Below are positions 63,744-64,000 of a stretch of DNA of 64,000 nucleotides, in pieces. The position numbers and the translations under genes are program-made. The stretch covers positions 248,001-312,000 of the forward strand of contig NZ_JAXAVX010000003.1 of assembly GCF_033949425.1 (NCBI RefSeq), written 5' to 3'. The notes beneath the pieces were generated by a model. The model searched no databases and was not told the origin of the DNA. It saw only the letters and a list, made by a program, of their open reading frames with translations. Every line of letters begins with the position of its first letter. Within the stretch, counting starts at the first letter, position 1. Source of the stretch: Patulibacter brassicae. Lineage in GTDB: Bacteria; Actinomycetota; Thermoleophilia; Solirubrobacterales; Solirubrobacteraceae.

Positions 63744-64000
63744 TCAGGCGCCGTCGCCGTCGGCGACGGCCGCCGCGTCCGCGCTGCCGCCCTCGTCCTT
63801 GCGGCGGATGTCGGCGAGCTGCTCGTCGATCCAGTCGCCCGGGTCGCGGCGGGTGATCGTCTCGCGCAGGCCGGTGATGCGGTGCTCGCGCTCCTCGCCG
63901 CTCATCGTGAGCGCGCGGTGGATCGCGTTGGCGAGCGACTGGACGTCGAACGGGTTGACCGTCAGGGCGAACTCGCCGAGCTCCTCGTGGGCGCCGGTGT
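63744..64000 (-). CDS. otsA: Trehalose-6-phosphate synthase, C-terminal part (partial)
   Basis: The last 85 residues of a protein running off the window. Reading the minus strand gives GAHEELGEFALTVNPFD, then SLANAIHRALTMS and ITRRDPGDWIDEQLADI, the ending of OtsA-type (GT20) synthases, which join UDP-glucose and glucose 6-phosphate. NPFD followed by the ANAIHRAL helix is the usual C-terminal signature. The tail after ADIRRKDEGG is short and acidic. Confidence 0.75.
   Translation of the reverse strand, partial: TGAHEELGEFALTVNPFDVQSLANAIHRALTMSGEEREHRITGLRETITRRDPGDWIDEQLADIRRKDEGGSADAAAVADGDGA

Overview
The window is very GC-rich (by eye about 73-75% G+C). Its coding style is actinobacterial: many GTG starts, ATGA/GTGA start-stop overlaps, and -10 boxes of type TANNNT only 6-9 nt before start codons. 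An actinobacterial-type mce operon with six Mce proteins, a DnaC-like loader beside dnaB, and long stretches of surface-glycan genes suggest Actinomycetota, most likely Thermoleophilia (Solirubrobacter/Conexibacter/Patulibacter-like). That placement is inference; no rRNA or tRNA gene was seen.

Layout. 1-12.9 kb and 20.6-23.6 kb: cell-surface or extracellular polysaccharide genes (GT2, GT4, DUF1972-GT4 and WecG/TagA glycosyltransferases, a Wzy-like polymerase with TPRs, a secreted GH). 13.0-14.6 kb: a stand-alone 5'-3' exonuclease and a CadD-like transporter, divergent. 14.7-20.5 kb: a complete fructose PTS operon (fruR-fruK-EIIA-EIIBC-ptsH-ptsI) behind a readable promoter and repeated GCCCGTTT boxes. 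23.7-29.8 kb: a MacAB-like export operon with an M15 peptidase and a lipoprotein, divergent from an OmpR/HisKA two-component pair. 29.9-32 kb: a large membrane protein, then a 156-bp MITE-like inverted-repeat element. 32.2-37.6 kb: a secreted beta-propeller-like protein resembling the selenium-binding/methanethiol oxidase family, followed 10 bp later by a CopC-CopD-binding-protein fusion. 37.8-47.7 kb: the mce operon (two YrbE permeases, six Mce proteins, no ATPase). 47.7-49.2 kb: repeat-rich non-coding DNA around a VOC gene. 49.2-55.7 kb: nucleotide-sugar genes (UDP-sugar dehydrogenase, WlbA-like oxidoreductase, hexapeptide acyltransferase), a frameshifted glucosaminidase gene, and two membrane proteins. 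55.7-62.2 kb: housekeeping genes purA, dnaC-like, dnaB, rplI, ssb, rpsF, without rpsR. 62.2-63.7 kb: repeats and a hypothetical TM protein. 63.7-64.0 kb: the 3' end of a trehalose-phosphate synthase gene.

The strongest candidate for a little-described system is the pair at 32157-37551. A secreted protein of a family whose characterised bacterial member is a copper-dependent methanethiol oxidase sits directly upstream of a copper-binding/copper-transport protein that carries its own C-terminal ligand-binding domain. Also notable are REP-like palindromes at gene ends, a 116-bp tandem repeat, a frameshift between SH3-like repeats, and many leaderless-type promoters.
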